Assembly: GCA_037013495.1 (NCBI GenBank)
Contig: JAZDXN010000029.1
Coordinates: forward strand, 5,282,501-5,346,500
Origin: Hippophae tibetana
Lineage: Eukaryota; Streptophyta; Magnoliopsida; Rosales; Elaeagnaceae
DNA: 64,000 nucleotides
Direction: 5' to 3'
Position 1 is the first letter of the stretch; every line of letters begins with the position of its first letter. Shown here piece after piece: positions 1-11,337 of this stretch. The position numbers and the translations under genes are program-made. The notes under the pieces are model-generated. The model was not told the origin of the DNA. It worked only from the letters and a program-made list of their open reading frames with translations, and did no database searches.

Positions 1-3000
1 CAGTTGTAATGGAGATGGATGAGCCGACTAAGTGTATGTTTAAAAATAAAATAAGGACTAAGAATATAATACAAATAATTTCATGATCCAACTAAATGAA
101 TGAGAAGAAAAAAGAAGAGGCGTGCTACTGTTCAAATTTTTAAAAAACAATATTTGATAAATCGAAGTCTTACCTTTAAACGGGCATAACGTTTGACTCG
201 TGTGTCAAAACGTCTATTATAATAAATCAAACCAAAGGTCGTATCGATTTCCATAATCTTAGCTAGCCTAGCTATAGAAATTCATTACTTGATCCTAAAT
301 TCCATCATTTACATCACTTATCGATGGTCTAAAGTTTTTGTCACATATTTTACATTTTTTGTTTTATTAAATAGAGTTGTAATGAAGATAGATGAGTCGA
401 CCAAGAGTATGTTTAAAAATATTCAAATGAATCTTAATATAATACAAATAATTTCATGATCCAACAAAACAAATGAGAGGAAAAAAAAGAAGAGTCCAAC
501 TTTTTAAAGTTTTCCAAAACATATTTGAGAAATCAGAGTTGTACCTTGAAACGGTCATAACTTTTGACTCGTGTGTAAAAACGACTATTAAAGTATATCA
601 AACCAAAGGTCGCATCGATATCCATAATCTTAGCTGACCTGGCTAGAGAAATTCATTACTTGATCCTAAATTCCATCATTTACATCACTTATTGAGGGTT
701 TAAAGTTTTTATCAAATATTTTACATTTTTGGTTTAATACAACATAGTTGTAATGAAGATGGCTGAGCCGGCCAAGTGTATGTTTAAAAACAAACTAATT
801 ACTAAGAATATAATACAAATAATTTCATGATCCAACTGAAGAAATGAGAAGAAAAAAGAAGAGGCGTGCTACTGTTCAAACTTTTAAAAAACAATATTTG
901 ATAAATCGAAATTTTACCTTTAAACGGGCATAACGTTTGACTCGTGTGTCAGAACGACTATTATAATAAATCAAACCCAAGGTCGTATCGATTTCCATAA
1001 TCTTAGCTGGCCTAGCTATAGAAATTCATTACTTGATCCTAAATTCCATCATTTACATCACTTATCGAGGTTTTAAAATTTTTGTCACATATTTTACATT
1101 TTTGATTTTATTCAACAGAGTTGTAATGAAGATGGATGAGTCGACCAAGAGTATGTTTAAAAATATTCTAATAAATCTTAATATAATACAAATAATTTCA
1201 TGATGCAACAAAAGAAATGAGAAGAAAAAAAAGAAGAGTCCAACTTTTTACAGTTTTCCAAAACATATTTGAGAAATCGGAGTTGTACCTTGAAACATTC
1301 ATAACTTTTGACTCGTGTGTAAAAACGACTATTAAAGTATATCAAACCGAAGGTCGCATCGATATCCATAATCTTAGTTGACCTGGCTATAGAAATTCAT
1401 TACTTGATCCTAAATTCCATCATTTACATTACTTATCGAGGGTTTAAAGTTTTTCTCACATGTTTTACATTTTTGGTTTTATTCAACAGAGTTGTAATGA
1501 AAATGGATGAACAAAACAAGTGTATGTTTAAAAATAAACTAATAACTAAGAATATAATACAAATAATTTCATGATCCAATTAAAGAAATGAGAAGAAAAA
1601 AGAACAGGCGTGCTACTGTTCAAAGTTTTAAAAAACAATATTTGATAAATCGAAGTTTTACCTTTAAACGGGGATAACGTTTGACTCGTGTGTCAAAACG
1701 TCTATTATAATAAATCAAACCAAAGGTCGTATCGATATCCATAATCTTTGCTGACCTCGCTATAGAAATTCATTACTTGAACCTAAATTCCATCATTTAC
1801 ATCACTTATCGAGGGTTTAAAGTTTTTGTCACATATTTTACAATTTTGTTTTTATTCAATAGAGTTGTAATGAAGATGGAGGTGCCGACCAAGAGTATGT
1901 TTAAAAATAAACTAATGACTAAGAATATAGTACAAATAATTTCATGATCCAACTAAAGAAATGAGAAGAAAAAAGATGAGGTGTGCAACTTTTCAAAGTT
2001 TTAAAAAACAATATTTGATAAATCGAAGTTTTAACTTTAAACGGGCATAACGTTTGACTAGTGTGTCAAAACGTCTATTATAATAAATCAAAACAAAGGT
2101 CGTGTCGATATCCATAATCTTAGCTGACCTGGCTATATAAATTCATTACTTGTTCCAAAATTCCATCATTAACATCTCTTATCGAGGGTTTAAAGTTTTT
2201 GTCACATATTTTACATTTTTGGTTTTATTCTATAGAGTTGTAATGAAGATGGATGAACCGGCCAAGTGTATGTTTAAAAATAAACTAATTACTAAGAATA
2301 TAATACAAATAATTTCATGATCCAACTAAATAAATAAGAAGAAAAAAGAAGAGGCGTGCTACTGTTCAAAGTTTTAAAAAACAATATTTGATAAATCGAA
2401 GTTTTACCTTTAAGCGGGTATAACGTTTGACTCGTGTGTCAAAACGTCTATTATAATAAATTAAACCATAGGTCGTATCGATTTCCATAATCTTACCTGG
2501 CCTAGCTATAGAAATTCATTACTTGATCCTAAATTCCATCATTTACATCACTTATCGAGAGTTTAAAGTTTTTGTCACATAGTTTACATTTTTGGTTTTA
2601 TTCAACAGAGTTGTAATGAAGATGGATGAGCCGAACAAGTGTATGTTTAAAAATAAACTAATGACTAAGAATATAATACAAATAATTTCATGATCCAACT
2701 GAAGAAATGAGAAAAAAAAAAAAAGAGGCGTGTTACTGTTAAAATTTTAAAAAACAATATTTGATAAATCGAAATTTTCCCTTTAAACGGGTATAACGTT
2801 TGACTCGTGTGTCAAAACATCTATTATAATAAATCAAACCCAAGTTCGTATCGATTTCCATAATCTTAGCTGGCCTAGCTATCGAAATTCATTACTTGAT
2901 CCTAAATTCCATCATTTACATCACTTATCGAGGGTTTAAAATTTTTGTCACATATTTTACATTTTTGATTTTATTCAACGGAGTTGTAATGAAGATAGAT

Positions 3001-3780
3001 GAGTCGACCAAGAGTATGTTTAAAAATATTCTAATGAATCTTAATATAATACAAATAATTTCATGATGCAACAAAAGAAATGAGAAGAAAAAACAAAGGA
3101 ATGCTACTTTTTGAAGTTTTCTGAAACATATTTGAGAAATCAGAGTTGTAGCTTGAAACGGTCATAACTTTTGACTCGTGGGTAAAAACGAATATTATAG
3201 TATATCAAACTGAAGGTCGTATCGATATGCATAATCTTAGTTGACCTGGCTATAGAAATTCATTACTTGATCCTAAATTCCATCATTTACATCACTTATC
3301 GAGGGTTTAAAGTTTTTATCACATATTTTACATTTTTGGTTTTATTCAATAGAGTTGTAATGAAGATGGATGAGCCGACCAAGTGTATGTTTAAAAAAAA
3401 CTAATGACTAAGAATATAATACAAATAATTTCATTATCCAACTAAAGAAATGAGAAAAAAAAAGAGGCGTGCTACTGTTCAAAGTTTTAAAAAAAATTAT
3501 TTGATAAATCGAAGTCTTACCTTTAAACGGGCATAACGTTTGACTCGTGTGTCAAAACGTCTATTATAATAAATCAAACCAAAGGTCGTATCGATTTCCA
3601 TAATCTTAGCTAGCCTAGCTATAGAAATTCATTACTTGATCCTAAATTCCATCATTTACATCACTTATCGAGGGTTTAAAGTTTTTGTCACATATTTTAC
3701 ATTTTTGGTTTTATTCAATAGAGTTGTAATGAAGATGGAGGAGCCGACCAAGAGTATGTTTAAAAATAAACTAATGACTA
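1..3780. repeat. Satellite DNA array, ~372-bp monomers, two subtypes
   Basis: Head-to-tail array. The anchor gttgtaatg recurs at about 3, 376, 747, 1120, 1491, 1864, 2237, 2610, 2983, 3354 and 3723. Subtype A (monomers at 3, 747, 1491, 1864, 2237, 2610, 3354) is 373 bp, except the last at 369 bp, and has the phrases gaggcgtgctactgttc and acgggcataacg. Subtype B (376, 1120, 2983) is 371 bp and has gagtccaacttttt and acggtcataac. The A/B order is A B A B A A A A B A then a partial A. Open reading frames inside are accidental. The array enters the window from the left and stops abruptly at about 3780 against an LTR fragment. Such arrays are usually heterochromatic; no function is claimed. Confidence 0.93.
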
Positions 3781-3932
3781 AGCCAAAATACCTGAAAAAC
3801 AATAAAAATACCCGTGATTCCGAAAAAGACAAATTTATATAAATATATGATAAAACATATAAATATATGTATTTTTAATCAATTAAGGTACATAAAATCA
3901 TGGTTATTTTAGTACTTTTTGAGCACTCATCA
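3781..3932 (-). mobile_element. Truncated LTR (U3 start) of Athila-like element
   Basis: Nearly identical to the last 153 bases of the LTR at 18034-20084, on the minus strand. The LTR terminus reads TGATGAGTGC on the minus strand, ending at 3932. Only the first ~150 bp of U3 remain; the rest is replaced by the satellite at about 3780. It is the 3' LTR of the coding element that lies at higher coordinates. Confidence 0.85.
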
Positions 3933-5818
3933 CAACCTCCAATCAGCTTCTTGCTAGTCTCTTAGCAAGAGAAGCGATAAAAGCTAAAAATTAAACTATC
4001 CTAAATCACTTTCGTGGATTGAAACGGTTGCATTTAGCCTATGCAACAAGCCGTTAAACCCCTAGGTTGCCCTAGTGGACGAGTTTGAGTCTCGTGAGGG
4101 TTTTCAGTAATGATACCCACAAACATTGAACTAAATGTAAAGATAAAAACAATCAAATCAAAAATTAAAATTACAACACAATCAAAAATTAATTTAAGAA
4201 TAAAAGAACACAACATATCACAAAAATATCTCATACTTTTTAATCTCCTTTAAGATCATAATTAAAATCTCAAGCATAAGTTATTTTAATCTCTTTAAAC
4301 AATCATGATTTTATTACAATAATTAGTCGAAAATCATTTTCATATTTCATTTCAAAAATGTATCAATTTAATTTTACCCAATTTCAGTGTCATGAATCAG
4401 TATTCGCTTCGACTCTATTCCTCACAAGTCAATACTCTCAAAGCACTGAATCCTATGGGTTCAAACACTCATACTAATTTATATGCGAAAGAGTTGATGT
4501 ATAGAAATGAACTAATATGTTCGCATATGTATAAAGAATAAAGGCTCAAAGTGTTATTTTAACATTGATCTCATGAAAGGAATCGAATGTATAAATTATA
4601 AAGATATCATATATAAAAATTATTTTCATGCATAAATCAAACTCATTAAGAAAGAATTTCAAGATATATGCTTTTTATAAATGAAGAAATTGCAATGACT
4701 TTTTTTTTTTTTTTTTTGGGAATTACTTCCTATATCTTTCTTTTGTATTTAACCTTTACTCACAACTTTGTTGGCAATGTGGGTCATAGTATGTAGATGA
4801 TACTATTTTTTTATCTCTCTATACATTTTTTTTTTTTTAGAGAGTCAACCCATGTACAGATTGTACATTTTTTTGGATTTTGGTGAGTGGTTAATTTTGT
4901 GGCTTTTCTGTTTGAGCTTGGTTTAGGTAACCCCAGATATGTCTTTTTGTTTTTGTAGCAGTCATGCATGAATGAGATATAAGCATATACTATCCATTTC
5001 TACTCAAATCGTTTAATCTAAACAAAAATAATAATCAAAAAAATATATGATACTCTATTAAGATGAGAAAAAATTCATACATTCAATGCTAATACCTATA
5101 GAGATCATCTAAACTTTTGAATAAATAAGAAATGTGTTTGGAGTAGAAAAAATATATATTTCACTCTGAATAAAAGAAATTAGGTTCAAATTATATCTCA
5201 CAAGGGTAGTCTCCACTAAAAAATTCATAAACACCGATTTTGGGTTTAATATAATTTCCACATTTTATCAAGAAATACTAGTTATGACAAAAACTAACTA
5301 ATTATCAAAAATAATTACAAAATATTTCATGATATGTTTTCAAAAATTAATCTAACAGTACCAAAGACTTAACTATTTACTTAAATTTGATTTAAAGAAA
5401 TGATAAATTTTTGTGAGATTTTTTATTTTTTATTTTTTATTAAGCATGGTAACTTTTCACCACCCCCAACCTAGAACTTACATTGTCCTCAATGTAACAA
5501 CTGCAAATTAAAGATAAAGAGAAAAGAGTAGAAAGATTACCTATTTCTTGAGAATGTGTAAGTAGTAATGAAGGAATGCAGGTGCATCCATCATATTCAT
5601 CATTAAAGTGTGTACAGACAGATCGCTGTGAACTTCTAATATCTCAACAAATATTTTTAGTTTTAACAATTTTTTTTTTAATTATTCACATATAAGTAAA
5701 CTAAAATAAACAATAAAATTAAGTAAATAAAACAAATAACAAAAAATTACCTAACATGATGGGTTGCCTCCCATCCAGCGCTTAGTTTAACGTCTTAGCA
5801 AGACGTATCTTTTTGGTG
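3933..5818 (-). other. Non-coding 3' region between pol and 3' LTR
   Basis: About 1.9 kb downstream of integrase in the minus-strand element, with no usable reading frame, so no envelope-like gene. It holds a GGGAGGCAACCCA motif and a CGTCTT/AAGACG hairpin at about 5761-5806, the ACATTG/CAATGT hairpin at 5480-5495 followed on the minus strand by a G-rich tract, and poly-T runs at about 4699-4717 and 4825-4838. Positions 5574-5806 are homologous to 20085-20290 in the non-coding copy. The purine tract expected beside the LTR is weak (GGAGGTTG at 3933-3940). Confidence 0.7.
5480..5495 (-). repeat. Conserved post-pol hairpin (ACATTG-4-CAATGT)
   Basis: Perfect 6-bp stem with a 4-base loop. On the minus strand it is followed by AGGTTGGGGGTGG. 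A related stem plus G-run lies at 24807-24845 after a different gypsy remnant, and a degraded form lies at 35904-35919. The position after integrase and before the 3' LTR is the same in all three. Confidence 0.55.
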
Positions 5819-6730
5819 CTAAGGGTTACTCAGCCAAATGCAATCCATTTCAGCAATGTTGTTTGGTTCTTCCACATAAGGCTTGACACGATGGCCATTA
5901 ACTTTGAACGTTTTTTGTGTCTTGGAGTCCAATAGTTCTACCACTCCAAGTTCAGATACCTGAACTATTTTGAATGGTCCATCCCATCTTGATCTTAGCT
6001 TTCCTGGAAACAATCTCAAACGAGAGTTAAATAAAAGAACTTTCATTCCAGGGTGAAAAGTTTTAGGAACTAGCCTCTTGTCATGATAGCGCTTAGTACG
6101 CTCCTTGTATAATTTGGCATTCTCATAGGCTTCATTCCTAATTTCTTCCAACTCATGAAGCTGGAGTACTCGTTTTTCACCTGCTTTATCTAAATCCATG
6201 TTTAGCTCTTTAATTGCCCAATAAGCCTTATGTTCAAGTTCAACTGGAAGGTGGCACGCTTTCCCAAAGATTAACCGGTAAGGGCTCATCCCAATAGGTG
6301 TTTTGTAAGCGGTGCGGTATGCCCATAAGGCATCATTTAACTTAAATGCCCAATCCTTCCTTGAGGGACGCACAGTGCGTTCCAGTATTCCCTTAATTTG
6401 CCTATTACTTACTTCCACTAAACCGGAAGTTTGAGGATGATATGGAGTAGCTACCTTATGTGTGATGTTGTACTTGTTTAGTACTCCATCAAAGAGTTTG
6501 TTACAAAAATGGCTACCTCCATCACTTATTATAGCTCTAGGCGTTCCGAACCTACTGAATATGAAATCTTTCAAGAATTTCACAACAACATTAGCATCAT
6601 TGGTTTTGGTGGGTATAGCTTCTACCCACTTGGACACATAATCCACAGCAACCAAAATGTATTGAAAACCATTAGATGGGGGAAAAAGGACCCATAAAGT
6701 CAATCCCCCATACGTCAAAGAGTTCAACAA
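5819..6730 (-). pseudogene. Integrase core and C-terminal domain (frameshifted part of pol)
   Basis: This is the C-terminal 303 residues of the Athila-type polyprotein. It has the second and third catalytic residues of the retroviral integrase D,D-35-E triad (ISDGGSHF and [11 protein letters not shown]), the conserved [18 protein letters not shown] stretch, and a C-terminal domain with [21 protein letters not shown]. The role is insertion of the cDNA into the chromosome. It overlaps the upstream pol frame at 6672-6730: one extra base in a T5C5 run near 6680 shifts the frame, so WGIDFMGP (first Asp) lies in the upstream frame and PPSNGFQY in this one. Apart from that single base the domain looks intact. 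It ends with a stop at 5819-5821. Confidence 0.9.
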
Positions 6731-9395
6731 CTAAATTAGATGTCAAAGGCATTTCATCTCTTTTGCTTATGTTTCCTGTTCTTTGACATCTATCACATTG
6801 TGCACAAAACATATGAGCATCTTTAAAAAGAGTGGGCCAAAAGAATCCAGACTGTAATATCTTACGGGCTGTCTTTTCACCTCCAAAATGACCCCCACAA
6901 TGAAGTTCATGACAAAAAGTCAGAATGCTCTTATGTTCTTCTTCAGGTACACATCTCCGGATGACTTGATCTTGACCAATCTTGTATAAATAAGGGTCAT
7001 CCCAGAAATAGTCCTTAATAGTTTTAAAAAACCTTTTCTTCTCCTGATATGAAGTGTTAGGTCGCAAAACACCAGTGGCAAGATAGTTTACAATATCAGC
7101 GTACCATGGGTTCGGACCTATGAAAAATAACTGTTCATCAGGAAAGGTTTCAACTATATCATCATTACTCTCATCTTTAAGAGAATTAAAGTCAGAAATC
7201 AACCTAGACAAATGGTCAGCTACTAAGTTTTCACTGCCTTTCTTATCCTTGATTTCTAGGTCAAATTCTTGTAAGAGTAAGACCCACCTGATTAATCTTG
7301 GCTTGGCATTTGGTTTACTTAATAGGTATCTTAAAGCAGCATGATCAGAATGCACAATCACTTTAGATCCTACTAAATAAGACCGGAATTTGTCTAAAGA
7401 GAATACTATAGCCAAGAATTCCTTTTCAGTGGTGGTGTAATTCATCTGGGCATCATTGAGTGTTTTGCTAGCATAGTAGATGACATGTAAACGCTTATCC
7501 ACTCTTTGTCCCAGGACTGCTCCTATTGCATAATCAGAAGCGTCACACATTATTTCAAAGGGTAAAGACCAGTTTTGTGCCATTATAACAGGGGTAGATG
7601 TGAGTTTATCTTTCAAGGTATTAAAGGAAGTAAGGCAGTCATTGTTGAAATCAAAATCAGCATCTTTGGATAGCAAGTTACATAATGGACGACTTATTTT
7701 AGAGAAATCTTTAATAAATCGTCTGTAGAATCCTGCATGTCCCAAGAAGCTTCTTATCCCTTTAACAGATGTAGGGGGAGGTAGTTTGGATATCAATTCA
7801 ACTTTTGCCTTATCAACTTCAATACCCTTGTTTGAAATTATATGTCCTAAAACTATCCCTTGTTGAACCATAAAATGACTTTTCTCCCAACTAAGGGTTA
7901 GATTGCATTCAATGCATCTTTCTAAAACCAAAGTCAATTTATGTAAGCAATCATCAAATGAGTTCCCAAAGACAGAGAAATCGTCCATGAAAATCTCAAT
8001 GAATTTTTCCACCATGTCCGAGAAAATGGATATCATGCATCTCTGGAACGTGGCAGGGGCATTGCATAACCCAAATGGCATTCTGCGAAAAGCAAATGTC
8101 CCAAAATGACATGTAAATGTGGTCTTTTCCTGATCTTCTGGTGCTATGGGTACTTGATAATATCCAGACAGTCCATCCAAAAAACAGTAAAATTCGTGCC
8201 CAGCTAATCTTTCCAACATTTGATCAATGAATGGAAGAGGAAAGTGATCCTTTTTCGTATATAAATTTAGTTTCCTAAAATCTATACACATTCTCCATCC
8301 AGTGATTATTCTAGTGGGCACTAATTCACTTTTTTCATTCTTAACAACTGTTATCCCAGATTTCTTTGGTACCACATGCACTGGACTAACCCACTTACTA
8401 TCCGCAATAGGATAGATAATCCCTTCTTCTAATAATTTAAGAATTTCCTTCTTAACTACCTCTTGCATGTTTGGGTTTAGTCTTCTTTGGGCCTCTCGTA
8501 CAGGTTTAGCACCGTCCTCCAAGTTGATCTTGTGCATACACATTGTTGGACTAATGCCTCTTATATCCCCTATACTCCAACCTATAGATTTCTTAAACTG
8601 TTTAAGCACTTTTATGAGTTCCTTTTCTTGTGGTTTGGTCAAGGTTGAAGAAATTATCACTGGATAAGTTTCCCCTTCTCCCAAAAACACATATTTTAAG
8701 TGCTCAGGTAAGTCTTTGAGTTCAAGTTCAGGTGGATTGGCCTCTTTAATAGATGAAGAACTGGGTAGATTTAAAAGTGTACTAGATTTTGTCATCACTT
8801 CATTATTGTCTAGTTGTTCAAGGTACCCCTTTATTTCCTCATCTAAATCTTCTTCAACCTTTTCAAGTGTAAGAACGGTTTCAAGCTTGTCCTCTATTCT
8901 GGTTCGGAAAAAGGTGTTTTGGACAAGATTATCCAAAGGATCAACATCGAATATTTCATCGATGGCAGAAATAGAAGGGAAAGGTGAAGAATCAAAAACT
9001 TTAAAATGAACAGTCTCTCCTAAGACTGTCATTGTCAAATTTCCATCTTGGACATCAATAATAGTTTTAGTAGTTGCCATAAATGGTCTACCAAGCAATA
9101 TTGTGTGCTCTCTGTCCAATGCTGGATTTTCTTGCATATCCAGAACCACAAAGTCAACAGGTATTATCAGTTTGTCTACCTGTACCAAAACATCCTCAAC
9201 TATTCCCTCTGGATATTTAAGAGATCTATCTGCAAGTTGAAGGGACATAGTTGTGGGTTTTAAATCCCCTAGATTGAGTTGTAAGAATATAGAGTAGGGC
9301 ATCAAATTTATACTAGCACCTAAATCAAGCATTGCTTTAGCAACCTTCCTATCCCCCATAGTTATGTTTATAATAAAACTTCCAGGGTCTTTCAA
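6672..9395 (-). pseudogene. Athila-type pol: protease, RT, RNase H, integrase N-terminus
   Basis: 907 residues. In order: aspartic protease with DLGASINLMP at residues 24-33 and ILLGRPFMATTK near 100; reverse transcriptase (about 300-560) with CIDFRKLNLYTKKDHFPLP and the active site FMDDFSVFG near 468; RNase H with CDASDYAIGAVLGQ and a DHLSR end; and an HHCC integrase zinc finger (HELHCGGHF then CAQCDRCQ) ending at the first integrase Asp. These motifs are standard for non-chromovirus plant Ty3/gypsy elements of the Athila/Tat branch. Upstream it is in the same frame as gag2, separated only by one TAA at 9435-9437; downstream it is broken by a one-base insertion. Very few lesions suggest a fairly recent insertion. 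Confidence 0.93.
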
Positions 9396-9434
9396 CTTAG
9401 GGGGTAGTTTGTGCTGAAGTACAGCGCTAGAAAT

Positions 9435-10991
9435 TTATGATACTACTACTCGTTCATTCAGTTCATACCTCCTTTTCTTAGTGTTCAACTCTTTGAAAAA
9501 TTTGGCATATGAGGGCACATTCATGATCACTTCTAATAATGGTAAATTGATATTTACTTTAGAGAGCATATTAAAAAGATCATTGAATTGCTTATCTTGT
9601 TTGGATTCTTTCAACCGGTGGGGAAAAGGTACTTGTATCTGGTGTGGTTCTGTTGTCTTTTGAATTTTGGGGGTGTCAGATGACCCCCCAATGAGTTTTT
9701 GAGAAGGCTTGTTAAGTTTAACACTTGTTTCTTCTTTTTGCGAGATTAGAGTATCGCCTTCTTTGTTACCTGAACTACAAGGTAGATTGTTAGAGATTTC
9801 AGGTAAACTGGTATTGACTACCTTACCACTTCGAAGGGTTCTAACATCCTTTGCTTGTTCTGGTTGACTGGGCAACTTTCCTGGTTCTTTCTTTTGCATT
9901 TGTTCAGCCAGTTGCCCAACTTTAGATTCAATCCTTTTAACCGAAGCCTCCATGGTGTTCAACCTTTGATTAGTCATCAATTGGTTGTCACGACTAACTT
10001 GAATAAAAGCATTCAAGCTATCTTCTAAGGTTGGTTTAAAAGATTGGCTTGGTGGGTAAGGGTGGTTGTTATCCGACCTTAGTGTTGGATATTGGGTGTA
10101 GGCTGGGTGATTATAGGTGTTTGGATGATACCTTTGAAAAGATTGGACTTCCTCTATGGTATCGACACTAGAATCACAAGTATTTGAACAATTATGAGTA
10201 CCATGCCCAATTGAACAACACACTTCACATACCTCTTGATTTGAAATTTGGTGGGAAGTGAGGAATTTCACTTGTTTAGTCAATTCAGCAAGTTGCAAGG
10301 TTATCTCATTATCAGAGCCGACTTCATTGACCTTTGCTTTCCTTCTCCCACCTCTTTGTTGGGAATTAGAACCCAATAGCTCATAGAGATTATAGGTTTC
10401 CTCTGCGGTCTTTTCTCCTACAGCACCTCCAGCAGCATTATCAACCATGTATTGACTCTGTAGTGTCAATCCATCATAAAAGAATTGGTTTTGTAGCTGT
10501 AAGGGAAAGCTATGATTTTGACATTGAATGAAAAGGAGTTTGAATCGTTCCCAAGCTTCATGAAAGGGCTCCTCATACATTTGAGAAAATGTTGCTATCT
10601 TTGTTCTTAGATCAACAGTCTTTTGATGGGAATAGAACCTACCCATAAAAATTTCATAGACTGCCTCCCAAGTTTTAAGAGAACCTGACTGTAGAGTAAT
10701 GAACCATGACCAAGCTTTATCTTTGAGAGTGTAAGGAAAACACCTCATCCTAAGTTGATCTTCATTAATTGCATGTAGTGGAAAGGTTTGGACAATAGCA
10801 TAGAATTCTCGAATGAAATGCAAAGGGTCTTCATTAGGGATACCGTAAAAGGAAGGCAACAAAGAATAATGAATCTTTTTCAATTCATAATTCCTTGCAG
10901 CCTCTTGTAATTGGATACCGGAAGTTACATTGCCAATGATTGGCATTGTATATTCTTTCATCTTTTTCCGCCTATCTTCAACATCTCCCAT
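9435..10991 (-). CDS. Gag2: capsid/nucleocapsid polyprotein of Athila-like element
   Basis: 518 residues starting at an ATG in good context (CAACCATGGGAG). Retrotrans_gag-type domain at about 40-180 (FPYTLKDKAWSWF, FSQMYEEPFHEAWERFK, FYDGLTLQSQYMVDNAAGGA), then an intact CX2CX4HX4C knuckle (CEVCCSIGHGTHNC) near residue 255, a coiled-coil-like segment, and a protease-proximal linker. It packages the RNA and forms the particle. The frame continues through one TAA into ISSAVLQHKLPPKLKDPG and then protease. Known relatives read a sense codon there, so the stop is probably one nonsense change in a gag-pol fusion; leaky termination is possible. It lies downstream of a second gag (gag1). Confidence 0.9.
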   Translation of the reverse strand: MGDVEDRRKKMKEYTMPIIGNVTSGIQLQEAARNYELKKIHYSLLPSFYGIPNEDPLHFIREFYAIVQTFPLHAINEDQLRMRCFPYTLKDKAWSWFITLQSGSLKTWEAVYEIFMGRFYSHQKTVDLRTKIATFSQMYEEPFHEAWERFKLLFIQCQNHSFPLQLQNQFFYDGLTLQSQYMVDNAAGGAVGEKTAEETYNLYELLGSNSQQRGGRRKAKVNEVGSDNEITLQLAELTKQVKFLTSHQISNQEVCEVCCSIGHGTHNCSNTCDSSVDTIEEVQSFQRYHPNTYNHPAYTQYPTLRSDNNHPYPPSQSFKPTLEDSLNAFIQVSRDNQLMTNQRLNTMEASVKRIESKVGQLAEQMQKKEPGKLPSQPEQAKDVRTLRSGKVVNTSLPEISNNLPCSSGNKEGDTLISQKEETSVKLNKPSQKLIGGSSDTPKIQKTTEPHQIQVPFPHRLKESKQDKQFNDLFNMLSKVNINLPLLEVIMNVPSYAKFFKELNTKKRRYELNERVVVS

Positions 10992-11337
10992 GGTTGTTTG
11001 TAGTTGAAAATGATCCTCCTCCTATTGTGTATCAACATTTTGCTTTTAGTAGATATCTCTAAGAAATATTTATAACTTGATAAAACGTAAAAGCAAAAAG
11101 TGCAAGGAACCTAATTTTTTTTTTTTAAATTTAAGCGAATGGACAGAATTTTTGAAACAAACGAATTTTATTTCATCTGAATTTTTATTACACGCAAACT
11201 AAAACAAAGGAAAATACAATAATGGGTGACCTCCCATACATGACTAAAATTTATCGTCTTCTAGTAAGACGTTGCTTGGAGATTGCAGAATTAAAAACTC
11301 AATGTCTCCTCTTCATTGAATTCATTTAAGTATCAAA
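10992..11337 (-). other. gag1-gag2 spacer homologous to the post-pol region
   Basis: 346 bp without a gene. It carries a GGGAGGTCACCCA-type motif at about 11223-11236 and a CGTCTT-5-AAGACG hairpin at 11255-11271, followed by text matching 20230-20345 and 5760-5806. Those sequences normally sit after pol or at the element's 3' side. The part next to gag2 holds an AT-rich leader with TATAAATATTT on the minus strand at about 11065-11078, which could be chance. The same spacer is present at 15633-15985. Confidence 0.7.

Noticed and set aside
1..3780. CRISPR-like array
   Set aside because: Monomers are contiguous 371-373 bp tandem units with no short repeat-unique spacer pattern; this is satellite DNA in a plant genome.
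3933..5818. Envelope-like gene expected in some Athila elements
   Set aside because: All frames are heavily interrupted and no transmembrane-type or signal-type frame was seen.
5819..9395. Host-domesticated integrase or protease gene
   Set aside because: It is embedded in a full LTR-element layout with primer site, gag and LTR ends, so it is ordinary retrotransposon coding sequence.
11050..11080. Internal promoter for gag2
   Set aside because: Only a TATAAATATTT in AT-rich sequence; no initiator or conserved upstream box, so not called as a feature.
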